Assembly (NCBI GenBank): GCA_011364975.1
Contig: RDOE01000011.1
Span: forward strand, 1 to 59,427
DNA from: Promethearchaeota archaeon
GTDB taxonomy: Archaea > Asgardarchaeota > Lokiarchaeia > Sigyniarchaeales > SOKP01
Reading direction: 5' to 3'
DNA length: 59,427 nt
Part shown: positions 44,646 to 54,888 of the stretch, piece by piece
Layout: the number at the start of each line of letters is the position of its first letter
How positions within the stretch are numbered: the stretch's first letter is position 1
Made by a program: the position numbers and the translations under genes
Notes under the pieces: generated by a model
Told to the model about the DNA's origin: nothing
Seen by the model: only the letters and a program-made list of their open reading frames with translations
The model's database searches: none

Positions 44646-44665
44646 TGTAAATTTTTAAGTTTGAC
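44646..44665 (-). promoter_or_regulatory. Conserved promoter element of zinc-ribbon gene copy 2
   Basis: Eighteen of twenty bases equal the element at 42453-42472. On the minus strand it reads AAACTTAAAAATTTAC, a TATA-like box, about 49 bases upstream of the start. Confidence 0.5.
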
Positions 44666-44744
44666 TGTCTCTAGATGAAATTTGATTAAATATCTTGAGA
44701 TTTTGGTTTTAAATATTTTATAACGCAGTGTTAAAATATAACTC

Positions 44745-45134
44745 TTAGCATAAAGAAAGATTATAATCTGATTTAAGAGATCCTTTAAAAGCTATAATTT
44801 CTCCAGTGACACACAATTCTTTATCTAAAGTTTTGTTGAGATCTTTTATTTTGTTAAAAAAGTGTTTATAATCTAAATTTACGTCCATATATTTTTCATT
44901 ATATATTAAATCTAAGAGCATATCATAAATTTTCTTCCCTATTTCTATATGGTTTAAATCTAAAATTTTCATGGAATTTAATAGTAATTCCATCTCTACA
45001 AGATGGAATTCTTCATTTTTTCCATTTTCAATAATAAAGTGAATCAATTTATGTAAGTTTAAGTCAACGACTTTAAACTTGAGAAAATCATCAGTTTCTT
45101 CAATTAATTCAATTTCTTCCAATACTTTTATCAC
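44745..45134 (-). CDS. Helical protein of unknown function
   Basis: One hundred twenty-nine residues, mainly helical: LIHFIIENGKNEEFHLVEME, LNHIEIGKKIYDMLLDLIYN and KHFFNKIKDLNKTLDKELC. Two Cys late (LCVTGE and the final LC). No membrane segment. Divergent from the P-type ATPase gene with a 114-base gap. No family recognised. Confidence 0.55.
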   Translation of the reverse strand: MIKVLEEIELIEETDDFLKFKVVDLNLHKLIHFIIENGKNEEFHLVEMELLLNSMKILDLNHIEIGKKIYDMLLDLIYNEKYMDVNLDYKHFFNKIKDLNKTLDKELCVTGEIIAFKGSLKSDYNLSLC

Positions 45135-45248
45135 AAATCACATAACAATATTTTTATTTAAAATAAAAACAAATTTTTTATAACCCAATTTCTTTTAAAA
45201 TTTTGTTATTATCTCCAACGATAATGAATTACAAAATTTAAGATTTAT

Positions 45249-48005
45249 ATGATAAAAGATAACCTTCAAGATCAGTTATGGCATGCTTTAGATGAAAAAA
45301 AAGTATTAGAATTTTTAAAAACTGAAATAACAGGATTAACCACTGAAGAAGCACGCAAAAGATTAGATGAATATGGACCTAATGAATTAGAATCAGGAAA
45401 AAAAAAATCTAAATTAATTTTATTGATGGATCAGTTTAGAAATCCAATAATTCTAATTTTAATTGGAGCAGCACTAATTTCTTTAATTGCAAATAAATTA
45501 ATCAGCACGTATGTAATCCTGATAGTTATTATTTTTAATACCTTTATAGGATTCTTTCAAGAATATAAAGCAGAAAAATCTCTTGAAGCTTTGAAGTCAA
45601 TGGCATCTCCGGAGGCAGAAGTACTCAGAGATTGCATTGATTTTGGAGGTTGTACTGAAAAGAGAATAAAGACTAGAGAGATCGTTCCAGGAGATATATT
45701 ACTATTGGATGCTGGAGATATCATACCTGCTGATGCAAGATTATATGAAACTGTGAATTTAGAAATAGATGAATCCATTTTAACAGGTGAATCTATGCCT
45801 GTTATAAAGAATAATACGACTCTTAATAAGGAATTAACCGTTGCGGAAAGAAGAAATATCGCATTTTCTGGAACTGTTGTAACTAAAGGAAGGGGCAAGG
45901 CAATTGTAGTTAATACGGGTATGAATACAGAAATGGGTAAGATTGCTCAACTATTGAAAGAAGCAGAGGAAACTAAAACACCCCTTCAAAAAAGAATATC
46001 AAAATTTGGTATATTTTTAGCTTTACTTGCCCTTATTGTAAGTATTATAGTTTTTATCTATGGCATTGTACGAGGGTTTGAATTCTATGAAATGTTTTTA
46101 TTTGCACTTTCTACTATGGTTTCAGCAATACCAGAAGGCTTACCGGCAGCAATTTCCATAGCTCTAGCTATTGGGGTTAACAAAATGGTAAAAAGAAATG
46201 CCATTGTAAAAAAAATACAAGCAATTGATACCATAGGAGCTATAACTGTAATATGTACAGATAAAACTGGAACATTAACTACGAATCAAATAACGACACG
46301 AGAGATCTTAGTTGAAAATAAACATATTAACATTACTGGTGTTGGTTTTACCCCAGACGGCAATTTTGAAATAAATGGAGAAGAGATCAATATAAATGAA
46401 ATTGATACAGCAAAATTACTTCTTGAAATAATTACTTTGTGTAATGATGCACGGTTAAGACAACATGAAATAAATGGGGAATTTAAATGGGAAATTTATG
46501 GGGATCCTACTGAAGGATCATTAATAGTCGCATCTTACAAAGCAGGAATTCATAAAGACGTAATTGAAAAAAATTATCCACGAATTGATGAAATTCCATT
46601 TACTTCAGAGCAAAAATACATGGCAACATTCCATAGAAATACTAATAACAAAATAAAAGTATGTGTTAAAGGTGCTCCAGAAATAATATTAAATCGTTCT
46701 CATCATATCATGAGCGAAAACGGTATAAATCCCTTGACTCCAGAATTAAAAAAAGATCTTCTTGAAAAAAGTAATTCTATTGCCAATAGGGGCCTACGAG
46801 TTCTTGCAGTTGCATATCAAGAAATTGACCCTTCTAATTTGGAGAGTTGGAAAGAAAACATAATAAAAGAGAAATCGGAACTTATGATAATAGGATTTAT
46901 TGGAATGCTCGATCCTCCCAGATCAGAAGTAAAGAAAGCAATAGAAGTCTGCAAGAAAGCGGGAATAAAAGTGAAAATGATAACAGGAGATCACCGACTT
47001 ACAGCGCAAGCAATTGCTAGAGAGATAGGACTCCTTGATAAAAAAGCAAATATCATATCTGGATTTGAATTAGACCAACTAACAGAAACAGGATTGGACG
47101 AGATAATAGAAGACACTGTTGTTTTCGCTCGAGTATCACCATTACATAAATTTCAGATTGTTCGATCTCTAATAAAAAAGGGACATATTGTTGCAATGAC
47201 AGGTGATGGTGTGAATGATGCTCCCGCGTTAAAAGAAGCGAATGCTGGGATTGCTATGGGAATTACTGGAACAGATGTAACCAAAGAAACTGCGGATATA
47301 ATTTTAACAGATGATAATTTTGCGAGTATTGTAAATGCAGTTGAAGAAGGTCGAGTCGTCTTCAATAACATGAAAAAAATCATAAAATTTCTTCTTACTA
47401 CTAATATAAGTGAAATACTTATAGTTTTGGTTTCTCTTATTTTCTTGATAAATCATCCTTTAATTTTTACATCGATTTTGATTCTATGGATCAATCTTGT
47501 TACAGATGGATCTTTGACCATAACTTTAGCAAAAGAGCCAAAAGAAGAGGATATTATGAATCGTCCTCCAATACCCATTGATGAAAAAATATTAAATCGG
47601 AATTTAATATTAAATATCATTTTTATTGCTGCGGTTATGGCGTTAGGTACGATAGCACTATTCATTTATGGGTATGCAAATCAAAGTCTCATTCGAGCGC
47701 AAACTATGGCATTTATTACATTGGCGATGTTCCAAACATTTAACGCTCTCAATTGTCGTTCAAATACTTCCTCGTTATTTAGATTAAAAATATTCAGTAA
47801 TAAAAGCATTCTTTATGGAGTTGGGATTTCAATTTTTTTGTTAATTCTAGCAACGTTATTGCCGTTTTTTCAATTAACTCTTGGTATAAGTGCCTTATCG
47901 ATTATTGATTGGATACTTGTTATAATTGTATCAAGTACAGTACTTCTTGCGGATGAAATTAGAAAAATAATTCGAAACCAAATAAAAAAGAAATCCATGG
48001 CTTAA
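45249..48005 (+). CDS. P2-type Ca2+-transporting ATPase
   Basis: Pumps a cation, most likely Ca2+ or Mn2+, out of the cytoplasm. Motifs in order: N-terminal cation-ATPase domain (GLTTEEARKRLDEYGPNELE), TGES in the actuator domain, PEGLPAAISIALA in helix 4, phosphorylation site DKTGTLT with D338, KGAPE, MLDPPR, TGDH and GDGVNDAPAL. It has 918 residues and about ten membrane helices. The length and helix-4 PEGLP place it in the SERCA/PMR1-like group found in eukaryotes and bacteria. ATG at 45249. Single gene. Confidence 0.95.
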   Translation: MIKDNLQDQLWHALDEKKVLEFLKTEITGLTTEEARKRLDEYGPNELESGKKKSKLILLMDQFRNPIILILIGAALISLIANKLISTYVILIVIIFNTFIGFFQEYKAEKSLEALKSMASPEAEVLRDCIDFGGCTEKRIKTREIVPGDILLLDAGDIIPADARLYETVNLEIDESILTGESMPVIKNNTTLNKELTVAERRNIAFSGTVVTKGRGKAIVVNTGMNTEMGKIAQLLKEAEETKTPLQKRISKFGIFLALLALIVSIIVFIYGIVRGFEFYEMFLFALSTMVSAIPEGLPAAISIALAIGVNKMVKRNAIVKKIQAIDTIGAITVICTDKTGTLTTNQITTREILVENKHINITGVGFTPDGNFEINGEEININEIDTAKLLLEIITLCNDARLRQHEINGEFKWEIYGDPTEGSLIVASYKAGIHKDVIEKNYPRIDEIPFTSEQKYMATFHRNTNNKIKVCVKGAPEIILNRSHHIMSENGINPLTPELKKDLLEKSNSIANRGLRVLAVAYQEIDPSNLESWKENIIKEKSELMIIGFIGMLDPPRSEVKKAIEVCKKAGIKVKMITGDHRLTAQAIAREIGLLDKKANIISGFELDQLTETGLDEIIEDTVVFARVSPLHKFQIVRSLIKKGHIVAMTGDGVNDAPALKEANAGIAMGITGTDVTKETADIILTDDNFASIVNAVEEGRVVFNNMKKIIKFLLTTNISEILIVLVSLIFLINHPLIFTSILILWINLVTDGSLTITLAKEPKEEDIMNRPPIPIDEKILNRNLILNIIFIAAVMALGTIALFIYGYANQSLIRAQTMAFITLAMFQTFNALNCRSNTSSLFRLKIFSNKSILYGVGISIFLLILATLLPFFQLTLGISALSIIDWILVIIVSSTVLLADEIRKIIRNQIKKKSMA

Positions 48006-48088
48006 CAGATATTAATTCTAAATTAAAAAATAATTAGAAAAATTAGGGATATACACCCAATTTTATTAAAAAAAAATAAAGATGATAT

Positions 48089-49009
48089 TTAAAAATAGTC
48101 CATAAATTCTCTCTGCATAGGATTTTTATCTGTGCATTGCACTCCAAATTGGCATAGTTCACAACCAACGATATACGTATCTTCATTTAACTTCCAATTA
48201 ACTCGACGCGACTCTGATTTCAGAATCGAACTATATCTTGGAATTGCTTTCCTAGCAATTTTCATACGATACTTATTACATTTTATTTTATTATATCCTT
48301 TATCTGTAATTGCATTGATTGGACATTTCTTAGCACATTCTTTACAGAGGCCTTTAGCAAAATAAAGACAGTTAGCATATGGTTCATCGCTCTTTCGCGA
48401 GGTGACTTCTAGGGGAGCGTTAGTTATAATAGAGGCAAGTCTAATATTGCATCCAACATCAGTAATAAGCCCCTCATGCAATCCCAAGGTTCCTAATCCC
48501 GCAGCAAAAGCAATATATCGTTCAGACCAAGTAGTATAGAATTTTTTTTTCATAATAATTGAATAAGCATCACTTAATAATCCAGAAGTAGCTTTGTATT
48601 CTTCTATTTCAAAAAAATTTATTGCTTTTTTGACAATTTCCCTTTTAAATTCATTACCATAATTTCGCGCGATGGTATAAATCTCGGCGGGTAAAGTTAT
48701 TTTAGGTAATGAAATAAAATTGTTTCCCTCTTTCCGTATCTTTTCCGTAAAAGGGAAAACGATTGATATAACCGACAATTCTGAGGTCGATACATAATCT
48801 TGATCGTTAGCTAACCACATTTCAAGAGGATTCAAATGTTCTGTTCCTAAAAGTTCTTTATATTTTTGGAAAATTGAATCGCTGGCTTTTGCGACTCCAA
48901 TTAAGGGATCAGTAAATATTTTTCCACCACCATACGCTTCTGGAAGCAAATTGAGTGTATTATTCTTAAATTCTTCTTTTAGAAAGCTCAATAATTCATT
49001 ATTTAACAC
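48089..49009 (-). CDS. QueG-like iron-sulfur reductase
   Basis: Carries two [4Fe-4S] sites at the C-terminal half: C-x7-C-x2-C-x3-CP in CLYFAKGLCKECAKKCP and CELCQFGVQCTDKNP, the epoxyqueuosine-reductase arrangement. The N-terminal 170 residues resemble the cobalamin-binding domain, but no firm cobalamin motif is visible. It has 306 residues, within range for QueG-like proteins. Archaeal relatives may not make queuosine; they may reduce other compounds. Single gene, 294 bases before the divergent GTPase. Confidence 0.8.
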   Translation of the reverse strand: MLNNELLSFLKEEFKNNTLNLLPEAYGGGKIFTDPLIGVAKASDSIFQKYKELLGTEHLNPLEMWLANDQDYVSTSELSVISIVFPFTEKIRKEGNNFISLPKITLPAEIYTIARNYGNEFKREIVKKAINFFEIEEYKATSGLLSDAYSIIMKKKFYTTWSERYIAFAAGLGTLGLHEGLITDVGCNIRLASIITNAPLEVTSRKSDEPYANCLYFAKGLCKECAKKCPINAITDKGYNKIKCNKYRMKIARKAIPRYSSILKSESRRVNWKLNEDTYIVGCELCQFGVQCTDKNPMQREFMDYF

Positions 49010-49300
49010 TTTTCCTATCGAGTTTACTCTTGATATAATTAATCAACCCATTGAATTTACTTTTATCTATCTGACCGATTAATATATAGGAAATGTTAGT
49101 TTTAAAATATTTCATCTAACTTTTTCTATTAATGCTAAAAACTAATATAATTAAATATAAAATAGAGTAAAAATCAAAAAAACTAGATGAATAAAACATC
49201 ATTCTGATATGACAATAATATTTATTGCATTTTACCTTATAATTTATATCAATGAAGGGGTTAAGTATTAACTGATAGAATTTCCTATAATGTAAATGTA

Positions 49301-49306
49301 GAGGTG
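49301..49306 (+). promoter_or_regulatory. Ribosome site GAGGTG that decides the GTPase start
   Basis: GAGGTG lies 9 bases before ATG at 49316. The GTG at 49304 lies inside this site and is thus unlikely to be the start. Confidence 0.7.
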
Positions 49307-49315
49307 GGTGCTATT

Positions 49316-50347
49316 ATGGAAGTAATAAACGCAATAATCTATTTGGATTTGGATGAAAATAAACCTAGTGTTAATTTTTGGTACCCTTTTAGTCTTTCTG
49401 AAGACATTAGCAGATTTATTGCTAAAAAGTGTTATTCTATTATATCTGAAGATGAAGATTTTATCCCGGAAATTCTTCTGATATTTCCCGTCCAATCGTT
49501 AAAACTTAAAGCATTGATCAAATACTTTAAAAGACAGAAATTTGACTCTGGTACAAATTTCATAAGATCTGCTATTATCTTTTTATTTGATGAGAAGGAT
49601 GATAATATCTTTTATAGATATATGAGTTATTTAGATCCTTATTTTAACGAAACAATTGGAAATATTGCAAAATTAGAAGCGAAAAAAGTAGAAAAGGAAG
49701 TGATATACGAGGAAATTGTAAAGTTGCAACAGAATTTACATGATATTACTAATTATTTAAAAACTAAGAGTGAATACGTATCTGAAGAGGAAGATGTTAA
49801 GGGTATCATGTTAGATTTCGATCCGATTGTAAAAAGAAAATATAAGGTAGTTATATTAGGAGATCCAAGTGTAGGAAAAACCTCTACTATTCTTAGGTTT
49901 ACGGATAATGTATTTTTGCGTGCATATATACCTACAATGGGATTAAATATTACTCAAAAGATTTTTAAAGTTAATAATAGCGCTATAGAATTGGTGATGT
50001 GGGATATAGGAGGCCAGCAAAAGTTTGAACTTATAAGAAGACAATTTTACGATGCCTCAAGTGCATTTATTTTACTATTTGACTTAACAAACCCCAGATC
50101 ATTTGCCAATATTCCTAACTGGTACTATGATTTGCGAAATTATAATGAAAAGTATCATTCATTACCTGGTTTTTTAATCGGAAATAAATTAGATTTAATC
50201 AATCAAAGGATAGTAACTAGGCTTGATGCAGTGAAGATAGCTAATAGCTTAAATTTGGATTATTTTGAAACTTCCGCTTTAACGGGTTATAATATTGAAC
50301 TTATCTTTCATGAACTTGCCTCTATATTATTAAATTACGAAAAATAA
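49316..50347 (+). CDS. Small GTPase (Ras/Arf-type) with N-terminal longin-like domain
   Basis: Residues 182-343 form a complete small GTPase: P-loop GDPSVGKTS, switch I Thr in YIPTMGLN, G3 WDIGGQQKF (Arf-like), G4 NKLD, G5 ETSALTGYN. Residues 1-120 look like a longin or DENN-related module (AIIYLDLDENKPSVNFWYPF, IRSAIIFLFDEKDDNIFYRY), then a coiled region 120-160. Small GTPases abound in Asgard genomes; a longin-like domain in one chain with the GTPase is unusual. No C-terminal Cys for prenylation (ends LLNYEK). Possible role in membrane or cytoskeletal control, without direct evidence. Confidence 0.85.
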   Translation: MEVINAIIYLDLDENKPSVNFWYPFSLSEDISRFIAKKCYSIISEDEDFIPEILLIFPVQSLKLKALIKYFKRQKFDSGTNFIRSAIIFLFDEKDDNIFYRYMSYLDPYFNETIGNIAKLEAKKVEKEVIYEEIVKLQQNLHDITNYLKTKSEYVSEEEDVKGIMLDFDPIVKRKYKVVILGDPSVGKTSTILRFTDNVFLRAYIPTMGLNITQKIFKVNNSAIELVMWDIGGQQKFELIRRQFYDASSAFILLFDLTNPRSFANIPNWYYDLRNYNEKYHSLPGFLIGNKLDLINQRIVTRLDAVKIANSLNLDYFETSALTGYNIELIFHELASILLNYEK

Positions 50348-50624
50348 ATTTTAATCTACTTATGGTTTTTAATAGCAAGTGAATAGCAATTTCAATAAAA
50401 TAGTCAAATCTGGTTTTAACTTGCAATGGGTGAATTAATAGATTTTTGCTAAGAATAATAGAGTTTAATTCAATAAAGAGCCTTTCCGATAAAATAATAT
50501 AATAAAATTAGTATAGAATAATTAAACTTCTTGTGAGAACCATGAGTACAATAAATTTTATTTTGTGATACCTTTATATTTTCTTAATTGTAATATTAAT
50601 TAATATTTTAGGGGAAAATTAAGT

Positions 50625-50762
50625 ATGAATAAAGGAGATTCTGAGAAACGAACGGAAATATGGCTAAAATATTGTGAAGAATGTGTGAAGTCAAAACTTG
50701 AAACTAATGATGAAACGGTAAATAATTCGTTAGGAAATCCTTCTAAAAAGGTCAATTCTTAA
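50625..50762 (+). CDS. Possible 45-residue protein with CEEC
   Basis: ATG at 50625 to TAA at 50760. It is polar, with one pair CEEC near residue 17-20 (KYCEECVKSK), and starts MNKGDSEKRTEIW. GGGG precedes the ATG by about 10 bases. It lies in a 529-base gap (50348-50876) that otherwise has no frame. Too short to be sure; could be a metal-binding peptide. Confidence 0.4.
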   Translation: MNKGDSEKRTEIWLKYCEECVKSKLETNDETVNNSLGNPSKKVNS

Positions 50763-50882
50763 GATAGATTCTCAATTTGAAAATTCTATATCCTAAATGA
50801 AAATAATATCAATTAAATCTATTAGAGGATTAACTTTTATCAATTACAATTAGACCTTGGTTGTAAATTACCCAAATTGAAT

Positions 50883-52178
50883 ATGAAAATTAACGAATCT
50901 AAAAGGTATACTCCACATCATCTTACAAAGTATGATATTAACGTTCGAGCTGCAATGTTTGCAGTAGTGTTAAGTATTTTTATTGATGTTTTAGGTTATA
51001 GTTTAGTATTACCCCTGTTACCCGGTATTGCAAAAACTTTTGGAGCATCAGATCTCCTCGTTGGTATAATTATTTCATCCAATGCATTTACCGCATTGAT
51101 TGTGGCTCCGCTCTGGGGCCGAGCAAGTGATAAATATGGACGAAAACCTTTATTGATGATTGCCCAAGCAGGGACTTTAGTAGCTTTTTTATTACTAGGA
51201 ATCTCTAATTCACTCTTTATGATCTTTTTTTCAAGAATTTTAGATGGGTTGATGGGGGGTCAGATGCCAATAATTAAAGCATTCATAACAGACATTACAA
51301 CCCCTCAAACAAGGACTTCAGAAATTGGAAAAATTACAGTAGGGGCATCATTAGGTATGATTTTGGGACCTACTATTGGAGGATTACTGGGAGTTCTTGA
51401 TTGGAGATATCCAGCATTTGTCGCAAGTAGTTTATCAATTTTTTCCATTCTATTAACCTGGAAGGTGTTAATTGAAAGTATGCCTAAGGATAGGCGTAAT
51501 GACATTCAAATTGAGTTATCAGCAAAAAAGGTTGATAGCCAGAATGTAAAAAGGAACGGTTTTTGGAGCATGACATTAATTTTAAGGTTAGTACAACGTC
51601 TTATGGCATTCCTAATAACCGTAATGTTTAATTCAAGTTTAGCTCTTGTTATTGATAAACGTTATAATGGGGGTCCAGAAATTATAGGTTTGATCATGAC
51701 AGTGGGTGGGACTGCTGCAATCTTTTACGGAGGTTATTTAATGAAACGATTGATTCGAAAAGTGGGAGAAAAGAAGATTTTTATTTTTACAGTTTTATTA
51801 ATCACTACAATTCCCCTACTATATCCCTTTTTATTCGAGCTTTGGACTGTTTTTATCTTTGTATTACCATTTGCATTTTGTATGGCATTTATGCCAGCGC
51901 TTATACAAGCAAACATAGTAAAAGCAGTAAATCCAGATAAACAGGGAAGAGTTAGTGGCTGGAGTACTAATGTACAATCAATAGCACAAACCATAGCACC
52001 GTTGATAGCAACTTGGTTTTTACAAATAGGAGGATTTTCATTTGGATTTATAAATTTAAATTCTTATGATTTGATTGGATTTACTTCTGCTTTATTTGGT
52101 GTGACTCTTGTTATCCTCGCATTCATAGATCTACGAAAGAATCCAGATCTTTATTCATATGAAACTAAAAAAAAATAG
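50883..52178 (+). CDS. Major facilitator superfamily transporter
   Basis: Twelve predicted helices over 431 residues (TTG two codons upstream at 50877 is also possible; ATG at 50883 preferred). The loop 2-3 motif is GRASDKYGRKPLL, the MFS signature. The first helix is AAMFAVVLSIFIDVLGYSLV. A cytoplasmic basic loop lies mid-protein near residue 200. It resembles drug-type/TetA-like carriers. Substrate unknown. Convergent with the crotonase gene 17 bases away. Confidence 0.92.
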   Translation: MKINESKRYTPHHLTKYDINVRAAMFAVVLSIFIDVLGYSLVLPLLPGIAKTFGASDLLVGIIISSNAFTALIVAPLWGRASDKYGRKPLLMIAQAGTLVAFLLLGISNSLFMIFFSRILDGLMGGQMPIIKAFITDITTPQTRTSEIGKITVGASLGMILGPTIGGLLGVLDWRYPAFVASSLSIFSILLTWKVLIESMPKDRRNDIQIELSAKKVDSQNVKRNGFWSMTLILRLVQRLMAFLITVMFNSSLALVIDKRYNGGPEIIGLIMTVGGTAAIFYGGYLMKRLIRKVGEKKIFIFTVLLITTIPLLYPFLFELWTVFIFVLPFAFCMAFMPALIQANIVKAVNPDKQGRVSGWSTNVQSIAQTIAPLIATWFLQIGGFSFGFINLNSYDLIGFTSALFGVTLVILAFIDLRKNPDLYSYETKKK

Positions 52179-52195
52179 AAATTTAGGTTTATTTT

Positions 52196-52996
52196 CTAGC
52201 TATTTTTAAAAATTGGCCGCCTTTTTTCTAGAAAAGCTTTAATCCCTTCTTGAAAATCATCAGTGCCAGCACTTTCTACTATATTTTTGATTTCTTTGTT
52301 AATTTGAGCTTCGAAATTATTGGAATAAGAGCTATTAATCATATCTCTTGTTTTACCGAGAGCTATAGTGGCACCTTGACTTAAATTTTTTGCTAAATCT
52401 TTTCCATGAGCTAGTAATAAGTCGTTAGATTCAAATATTCGCGAAACCAGACTGAAGGCAAGCGCTTCTTCCGCAGATAAAATTCGATTTGTCAAAATCA
52501 TATCATTGCTAAGAGATAAACCAACTATCTTAGGAAGGTGGTAAGTTAAGGTACTATTAGGGGATAAACCAACTCCAGTAAAAGCACTTCCAAATTTAGC
52601 GTCAATAGAACATATTCTCAAATCACATGTACAAGCCAATCCTAAACCAGCCCCAAAACAAAACCCATTAATCGCTGCAATTGTTGGAAAATGCAAGGTT
52701 TTTAATAGTCTTAGAGCACTATGAAATTTCTCAGCTAGTTGTGCCATATATTGTTTTGGTTTCTCTGCTTTTTTAAAGCTTAAAATATCGCCTCCAGCAC
52801 AAAATGCTTTTCCTTTCCCCGTAATTATTAAACTTCGGAGCTCATCTTTATCAGCTATATATTTTAATGATTCATATAAATCCGTGGCTAGTTGATAATT
52901 TAATGCGTTAAAATTGTCTGGCCTGTTTAGATAAAGGATATCAAATCCATCCAATTCTTCTATACTTATTGTCTTATAATCAGGCATTAACCTCAC
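52196..52996 (-). CDS. Enoyl-CoA hydratase/isomerase family protein
   Basis: The crotonase fold is marked by FCAGGDILSF (oxyanion hole 1), GFCFGAGLGLACTCDLRICS (oxyanion hole 2) and FTGVGLSPNSTLTYHLPKIV. At the site where the hydratase has Glu (position of the second catalytic residue), the segment reads FGSAFTGVGLSPN, with Thr, so hydratase activity may be altered. It has 266 residues. Divergent from an acyl-CoA ligase (254 bases between the start codons), suggesting that both are controlled together in acyl-CoA use. Confidence 0.88.
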   Translation of the reverse strand: MRLMPDYKTISIEELDGFDILYLNRPDNFNALNYQLATDLYESLKYIADKDELRSLIITGKGKAFCAGGDILSFKKAEKPKQYMAQLAEKFHSALRLLKTLHFPTIAAINGFCFGAGLGLACTCDLRICSIDAKFGSAFTGVGLSPNSTLTYHLPKIVGLSLSNDMILTNRILSAEEALAFSLVSRIFESNDLLLAHGKDLAKNLSQGATIALGKTRDMINSSYSNNFEAQINKEIKNIVESAGTDDFQEGIKAFLEKRRPIFKNS

Positions 52997-53250
52997 TTTT
53001 ATAATTGATATCGTTAATTTTTAAATTCAAAAATAATTGTATATTTTTTCAAACCTCTTATTGTAGTTTCATCGGAATTCCTTTAAAGTATTATGCTCAT
53101 ATTGAAGTAATTCACAATAATCAACCAAAAAAGTATTTATATGAAAAAATAAAAAGTATTACATTAAGATTTAATATCGTTATTAGTTTTGATAATAAAT
53201 TTTATCCTTATAAATATACTAAAAACATCTTATATTGGAAGGTTAACATA

Positions 53251-54888
53251 ATGGTCAAATATAAAAGAGGTCATCTCTATTATCCTGAATTCCCGGTTTA
53301 TAAATTATTAGAAGATACTGCTAAAAGATTTCCTAATAGATTAGCATTCCTCTATCCTAAAAAGATGAGTTTTAAAGAATTTAAGATAAAAGTGGACATC
53401 TTTGCCACTGTATTAAGAAATTTAGGAGTAAAGAAGGGAGACAGAGTTGCGTTATATGCTCCTAATTCAATCGAGTGGGAGATTTCTTTTTATGGCTTAG
53501 AAAAAGCAGGAGGGATTTTAGTACCCATGAATCCACAATTTAAAGAAACTGAAGTGGAATATGAATCAAATGATTCTGGAGCAGAGATCATTATCGTTTA
53601 TCAATCGTTATATCCTCATGTCGCGAAAGTAAAAAATAATACGAAATTGAAATACATTATATTAATCGAATCAGAGGATAGGGAAAAATTACCAGAGGAA
53701 ACCTTAGGTTGGTCTGAGCTTATAAATACAACAGAAGCAGATCCACCTGAATATGATTATAATGTAAAAGAAGATCTTGCTGCACTTGTATATACTAGTG
53801 GAACAACAGGACTCCCTAAAGGGACAATGTTAACCCATTATAACATGGTATCAAATATAATTCAAATCTCTCAACTTTTTGAGTTAAGTGAGTTGGATAT
53901 CGCGATGACAGTACTTCCTCTTTATCATATTTATGGCTTGAATGTATTAATGAACCAAGCGGTTTGGTTAGGAGCCGCACAAGTCGTCACTCCTCGATTC
54001 GAAGTGCAAGAGTTTTGTGAATTGATAGAGAGATATCAAGCTACATATAGTTTATGCGTTCCACCAATATTCCTTGCTGTAGTTCGTCATTTAGAGGAAC
54101 CTAATATAAAAGGATATGACTGGAGCAATCTAAAAATATTTAATAATGGAGCCGCCCCTATCCCTCTAGAACTTCTTGAACGGTTCGATAAATTAGCAAA
54201 AGAAAAATGTAATGCTCACCATGTGACTGTTCAGCATGGTTGGGGTTTAACAGAAGCTTCTCCTGTGGTAGCTGTCAATCCTATGCATCGTCCCAAAATG
54301 GAATCCCAAGGTACGTTAATTCCAGATACATTTCACAAGATTGTTGATCTAGAAACAGATAGGGAACTTACTGAGCGGGGAGCGGTGGGAGAATTAGTTA
54401 TAAAGGGACCTCAGGTAATGAAAGGGTATTGGAACAAACCAGATGCTACAGAAGAATCTTTTTGGACTGATCCAGAAACAGGTGAAAAATGGTTAAGAAC
54501 TGGTGACATGGCCTATATAGATGAAGAAGAATATGAACATCTTTTAGATCGAATAAAAGAAATGATTAAATATAAAGGTTGGAGTATCGCACCCGCAGAA
54601 TTAGAAGATTTACTTTTTAAAAATCCCCATATATCCGATGCTGCTGTGATCGGGAAACCTTCTAAGGAGCTTGATGTTGGAGAGATCCCAAAAGCATTTA
54701 TCATCTTGAAACCGGAATCTAAAGGTAAAGTCAACGAAATAGATATCATAGGTTGGGTTGAGGAGCGAATCTCTGCTTATAAAAAAATTCGTGAAGTGGA
54801 ATTTGTGGATACAATCCCAAAATCTGGCTCAGGAAAAATTTTACGTAGAGAGTTAGTTGAATTAGAGAAAAAAAGATTAAATATGTAA
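53251..54888 (+). CDS. Acyl-CoA synthetase (AMP-forming)
   Basis: Activates a carboxylic acid to its CoA thioester. Motifs: P-loop YTSGTTGLPKGTMLTHYN, QHGWGLTEASP, the adenylation YWNKPDATEESFW...WLRTGDMAYID, and the catalytic C-terminal Lys in PKSGSGKILRREL. The real start is ATG at 53251, preceded by GGAAGG at 53237-53242 with 8 bases spacing; the frame is open 82 codons upstream but that stretch is non-conserved leader. Length of 545 is typical. Medium- to long-chain acids are likely substrates, as in fatty-acid-type ligases. Confidence 0.93.
   Translation: MVKYKRGHLYYPEFPVYKLLEDTAKRFPNRLAFLYPKKMSFKEFKIKVDIFATVLRNLGVKKGDRVALYAPNSIEWEISFYGLEKAGGILVPMNPQFKETEVEYESNDSGAEIIIVYQSLYPHVAKVKNNTKLKYIILIESEDREKLPEETLGWSELINTTEADPPEYDYNVKEDLAALVYTSGTTGLPKGTMLTHYNMVSNIIQISQLFELSELDIAMTVLPLYHIYGLNVLMNQAVWLGAAQVVTPRFEVQEFCELIERYQATYSLCVPPIFLAVVRHLEEPNIKGYDWSNLKIFNNGAAPIPLELLERFDKLAKEKCNAHHVTVQHGWGLTEASPVVAVNPMHRPKMESQGTLIPDTFHKIVDLETDRELTERGAVGELVIKGPQVMKGYWNKPDATEESFWTDPETGEKWLRTGDMAYIDEEEYEHLLDRIKEMIKYKGWSIAPAELEDLLFKNPHISDAAVIGKPSKELDVGEIPKAFIILKPESKGKVNEIDIIGWVEERISAYKKIREVEFVDTIPKSGSGKILRRELVELEKKRLNM

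Noticed and set aside
53005..53250. N-terminal extension of the acyl-CoA synthetase (82 residues)
   Set aside because: Ligases of this family begin at the ATG at 53251, which has a good GGAAGG ribosome site; the upstream part is AT-rich promoter DNA shared with the crotonase gene.
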